Of a stretch of DNA of 64,000 nucleotides, positions 63,101 to 64,000 are shown piece by piece. Origin of the DNA: Sipunculus nudus (Eukaryota; Annelida; Sipuncula; Golfingiida; Sipunculidae); assembly GCA_026874595.1 (NCBI GenBank), contig CM049306.1, positions 17,817,019 through 17,881,018 of the forward strand, in the 5' to 3' direction. Both the position numbers and the translations under genes were made by a program. The notes beneath the pieces are model-generated. The model was not told the origin of the DNA. It did not search any database and saw nothing but the letters and a program-made list of their open reading frames with translations. Within the stretch, counting starts at the first letter, position 1; every line of letters starts with the position of its first letter.

Positions 63101-63871
63101 GTTTTAAATGAACTATCATTAAACTTTTTTTGCAATTAAAATTCAAATAAGAAAAATCAACAAAGATTATATAAGATTTAAAGAAATTTCTATTGTTTTT
63201 TCTTTATTAAACAATCTGGAATCTTGTTTTAACTACACATGACCATCATGCATTTTGATGGGGAATCCCCCATGTCATTACCATCAGTGGGGCCTGCATG
63301 TTCCAGGATTTACTGCGAGATTTCGACACCCATAGTCTTGTTTGCATGTTCATATTTCATGTAAAAGAAATAAAAAAATGACACATATTTCGAGGGGCCT
63401 TTCAAACTTTGACTAATTCTATGCATTCATCATTTATTCTCTTATATTTTAACCATTGGTTATCATTTCTGTGCCAGTGCATGAGAAATAACAATATTTT
63501 TTGCTATTTTAAGGTAAAAAAGTAAAGTCGCCTGCATCATGTTCTAAAAAAAAGTGCCTGAGAAACATATAATTAATATGTTTTGTCTTAAGGACATTTT
63601 ACATGAAGTTTTACAGGAAGCCCACAAAACAGTTACTTGAAGGACAAGTATATCTAGTGCCTAAACTAGTTTGGGTTTTTTGTTTTCAGGTTGCTTCCAG
63701 CAGAAAATATTGGAGATGAAGAAACAGAAGTTGAATTTACTCAGAGGGTAGAAACAAAAATGGCAAAAGAATTAGGTATTAAAACCACCTCGCACACCAG
63801 TGCAGACAAAGTTGAATATGCCAAGCGGAAATTGTTAGACCAGCAGCACAGTGGGGGACCAGCACCTCCAG
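45111..63871 (+). CDS. AUP1: AUP1, lipid-droplet/ER acyltransferase-like protein, 9 coding exons, 3' end outside the window
   Basis: Join 45111-45151, 52076-52213, 52932-53082, 54581-54692, 57767-57839, 58454-58490, 59197-59241, 59813-59886, 63690-63871 (853 nt, 284 codons plus one base), all phases matching. AUP1 sits as a hairpin in the ER and lipid-droplet membrane and recruits the E2 UBE2G2 for ERAD (known of the family). The start reads MSQPKIEELFDNGRLPDG, matching the RLFDSHRLP region of vertebrates. Residues 20-52 are a long hydrophobic segment (LSFLLFLLYLPLGLMLLILR onward), the monotopic hairpin. The PlsC-like domain follows: NYRTSLDH at 92-99 in place of the HX4D motif, and FPEGAFTNG at 156-164. 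WPFSLNQPVQP (174-184), then RWWSDILWTFLTFY (205-218), are conserved. The last exon has FTQRVETKMAKELGI and TSADKVEYAKRK, the linker before the CUE domain. CUE and the G2-binding region are not in the window. Confidence 0.95.
45466..48063 (+). mobile_element. Pearl-like non-autonomous element, copy 5, in AUP1 intron 1 (about 2.6 kb, long form)
   Basis: It starts TTTTTAGCTCAGCTGACTAT with the TAGCTCAG...CTGAGCTA hairpin, then a (CCGT)n tract (45515-45563), two diverged modules of about 700 bp (from about 45595 and about 46285), a tail of about 1 kb, and the end CAGCTGAGCGCCGTGACCCA followed by TGGGTCCCTTGTTT. It is nearly co-linear with 13074-15728 in opposite orientation. Confidence 0.85.
48072..51131 (+). 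mobile_element. Pearl-like non-autonomous element, copy 6, head-to-tail with copy 5 (about 3.06 kb)
   Basis: Same start (TTTTTAGCTCAGCTGACTAT), a (CCGT)n tract near 48130-48150, the same two modules (from about 48190 and 48890), the same tail and the end CAGCTGAGCGCCATGACCCA followed by TGGGTCCCTTGTTTT. Only about 9 bp separate it from copy 5. The two copies differ enough to be old. Confidence 0.85.
52076..52213 (+). CDS. AUP1: AUP1 coding exon 2 (membrane hairpin)
   Basis: Residues 14-59 plus two bases. Almost entirely hydrophobic: the hairpin that embeds AUP1 in the outer ER leaflet and in the lipid droplet. A Pro sits in mid-helix (LYLPLGL), as expected for a hairpin turn. Acceptor TTTCAG, donor GTGAGT. 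Confidence 0.95.
52334..52683. mobile_element. TA-flanked MITE (0.35 kb) in AUP1 intron 2
   Basis: Ends CTGTGGTTGCCTTTTTGTTC and GAATATGAAGCCAACCACAG are inverted (CTGTGGTTGSCTT), flanked by TA on both sides. The interior has many short TTCGCGA/TCGCGAA motifs. This is the best preserved of the three family members in the window. Confidence 0.8.
52932..53082 (+). CDS. AUP1: AUP1 coding exon 3 (acyltransferase motif I region)
   Basis: Residues 60-110: FVLRVMCGVLGILV, then AKVLVANYRTSLDHLIVGLV. The motif-I position has Tyr93 where acyltransferases have the catalytic His; Asp98 is kept. Donor GTAAGT, phase 0. Confidence 0.95.
53155..53625. repeat. GAGTCC-type element, copy 1
   Basis: Dense degenerate repeats of AAGTCC/GAGTCC/TCTGAGT at both ends (53163-53275 and 53515-53622), with an AT-rich centre. 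The right end reads GTGGACTCGAGTCCTAGTC. The same kind of unit occurs at 59912-60225. Confidence 0.6.
53790..54300. other. Unexplained GC-richer block with a strong hairpin in AUP1 intron 3
   Basis: Less AT-rich than its surroundings, with overlapping chance open frames. It ends in an inverted repeat CAGCGCTT...AAGCGCTG (54238-54280) with a second inner stem ATAGG/CCTAT. No match to a known repeat or protein was recognised. Confidence 0.4.
54581..54692 (+). CDS. AUP1: AUP1 coding exon 4
   Basis: Residues 111-147 plus one base: PCVWDLPKRLIWLLGYTDMG. This is the least conserved part of the acyltransferase-like domain; it is supported mainly by exact phase on both sides, a good acceptor (TTTCAG) and hydrophobic pattern. 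Donor GTTGGT. Confidence 0.85.
54935..57176 (+). repeat. 27-bp minisatellite with 108-bp higher-order repeat, split by an insertion
   Basis: Units of 27 bp with core GGGATCAGATCCTTTAACTC run from about 54935 to 55171 and again from about 56205 to 57176 (about 36 units in the second block). In the second block four unit types alternate in fixed order, giving a 108-bp period. Because 27 is a multiple of 3, one frame stays open for 228 codons at 56491-57177; this is not a gene. Confidence 0.9.
55172..56190 (+). mobile_element. Pearl-like element of a second family, inserted in the minisatellite (about 1.0 kb)
   Basis: The start TTTTTAGCCCTCAGCC continues into a hairpin (TAGCCC-TCAGCC against GGCTGA-TGGGCTA), then a (CCGT)n tract at 55219-55244. 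Three 300-bp core repeats follow (GTGACCTTGACCT at 55361, 55661 and 55961). The element ends GGCTGAGGGCTTTTGTCAG, and GGCTGAGGGC is the inverse of GCCCTCAGCC. Minisatellite units lie on both sides. Confidence 0.75.
57767..57839 (+). CDS. AUP1: AUP1 coding exon 5 (FPEG motif)
   Basis: Residues 148-171 plus two bases: EGQLPLLTFPEGAFTNGKIG. FPEG is motif III of PlsC-type acyltransferases, and TNGKxGMLKFS is the AUP1 form. Acceptor CCACAG, donor GTTTGT. Confidence 0.95.
58013..58180 (+). repeat. CCTCCG...GTTTGTCTGTTTGTTAGCA-type dispersed repeat fragment
   Basis: CCTCCGTCAAACAGCGGAGC followed by TTTTTGGCAGCGTTGGTTTG and GTTTGTTAGCAACATTACTC resembles a dispersed DNA-repeat family seen in many animals (recalled from memory). 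CTCCG...CGGAG can pair. No coding function. Confidence 0.45.
58454..58490 (+). CDS. AUP1: AUP1 coding exon 6 (37-bp micro-exon)
   Basis: Residues 172-184: STWPFSLNQPVQP, matching SSWPFSIQDVVQP of vertebrates. Acceptor TTACAG, donor GTAAGT. Confidence 0.93.
59197..59241 (+). CDS. AUP1: AUP1 coding exon 7 (45-bp exon)
   Basis: Residues 185-199: VLITIKRPPISCISP, matching TLQVQRPLVSVTV. Both phases are 0. Acceptor TTTCAG, donor GTAAGT. Confidence 0.92.
59813..59886 (+). CDS. AUP1: AUP1 coding exon 8
   Basis: Residues 200-223 plus two bases: SVLGGRWWSDILWTFLTFYT, matching the WVSELLWSLFVPFTVYQVR segment. Acceptor TTGTAG, donor GTAAGT. Confidence 0.95.
59912..60225. repeat. GAGTCC-type element, copy 2
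   Basis: Arrays of TTGAGTC/TCTGAGTC/AAGTCC at both sides (59915-60020 and 60155-60215) around an AT-rich centre, like 53155-53625. Confidence 0.55.
60650..62140 (+). other. GC-rich interior of the DIRS-type element, coding capacity not assigned
   Basis: About 1.5 kb with several overlapping open frames (up to 132 codons at 60755-61153) interrupted by stops. It sits where gag would be expected, but I recognise no gag motif. Long Pro/Ser-rich frames may simply follow from composition. Confidence 0.4.
62122..62139 (+). repeat. Poly-G tract
   Basis: 18 consecutive G. Another of about 17 is at 63947-63963, and C-tracts are at 18680-18695 and 20319-20334. Lengths are prone to assembly error. Confidence 0.9.
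62149..62542 (+). pseudogene. Tyrosine recombinase C-terminal fragment of the DIRS-type element, frameshifted
   Basis: The first frame (62149 on) reads VKAHDIRALFTSLGHLSGIS, carrying the HxxR of tyrosine recombinases (His 62287, Arg 62296). The continuation WKLPSTFTRFYLKDV, with the nucleophile Tyr at 62393-62395, is in the next frame (62288-62542), as is LYSLGPVITGG. The frame changes between about 62330 and 62354, so the protein is broken. The N-terminal part with the first catalytic Arg is not seen. In a live element this enzyme integrates the circular copy. Confidence 0.82.
62601..62712. repeat. Internal complementary region of the DIRS-type element
   Basis: 62601-62649 is the inverse of 60358-60406 with one mismatch visible (TATTAATGAG against TATTGATGAG). 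62649-62712 is the inverse of 62890-62954. The junction of the two parts is at about 62649, at the C-tract. Confidence 0.88.
62956..63689 (+). other. Rest of AUP1 intron 8
   Basis: AT-rich intron sequence between the DIRS-type element and exon 9. Nothing further recognised. Confidence 0.6.
63690..63871 (+). CDS. AUP1: AUP1 coding exon 9 (last in the window)
   Basis: Residues 224-284 plus one base. Contains VEFTQRVETKMAKELGI and TSHTSADKVEYAKRKLLDQQ, conserved just before the CUE domain. The donor is probably GTGACT at 63872. The next exon is beyond 64000. Confidence 0.93.
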
Positions 63872-64000
63872 GTGACTTTTATTGACATCTTTATTAAGTA
63901 TTTCACTTGTAGTAAAATTTGACAAACGTTCATGCTTCAGATATGTGGGGGGGGGGGGGGGGGGTCCCTGCTCCTGACCTAACCAACTCTTTTTTTTCCA

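Noticed and set aside
1-64000. CRISPR array or bacterial operon
   Set aside because: The direct repeats present are minisatellites or element core repeats without spacers; genes are spliced and the sequence is eukaryotic.

Overview
The window is eukaryotic nuclear DNA: AT-rich, with spliced genes, GT-AG introns, microsatellites and many dispersed repeats. The repeat types point to a mollusc, most likely a bivalve: AGCTCAGCTG-type elements carrying a (CCGT)n tract, AAGGTCAAGGTCA-rich elements, a DIRS-type retrotransposon and GAGTCC elements. The species cannot be told from the sequence. No bacterial gene, operon or CRISPR array is present.

Two protein genes are recognisable, both on the + strand. 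RRP9 (U3-55K, a WD40 protein of the U3 snoRNP) is complete: 14 coding exons between 24815 and 40539, every splice phase closing, giving 474 residues. AUP1 (a lipid-droplet/ER protein with a PlsC-like acyltransferase fold) starts at 45111. Nine coding exons are present up to 63871 (284 complete codons), and the 3' part, where a CUE domain is expected, lies beyond the window. The two genes share no obvious function; one belongs to pre-rRNA processing and the other to ERAD and lipid droplets.

Layout: 1-24.6 kb holds no gene I can support and is rich in mobile-element remnants. These include a foldback at the left edge, four copies of a 1.2-2.7 kb pearl-like non-autonomous element, a 1.7 kb TA-flanked Tigger/pogo-type element, a nest of insertions inside a hAT-like MITE with an exact 8-bp target duplication (15.9-20.8 kb), and a 2.2 kb foldback built of CCTAGGCGAG blocks (21.7-23.9 kb). 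24.6-40.5 kb is the RRP9 promoter and gene, with element remnants in its introns. 40.5-45.1 kb is intergenic. 45.1-63.9 kb is AUP1, whose introns hold two head-to-tail pearl-like copies, a 27-bp minisatellite with a 108-bp higher-order repeat that is split by another element, and a deleted DIRS-type retrotransposon that keeps its inverted ends, its internal complementary region and a broken tyrosine recombinase.

The most striking non-genic signals are the DIRS architecture at 60358-62955, the nested insertions with preserved target duplications at 15914-20781, the 144-bp periodic nuclear-receptor-like half-sites in RRP9 intron 3, and the pearl-like families with shared terminal anatomy. All family names for repeats rest on structure read by eye and have not been tested by database search.
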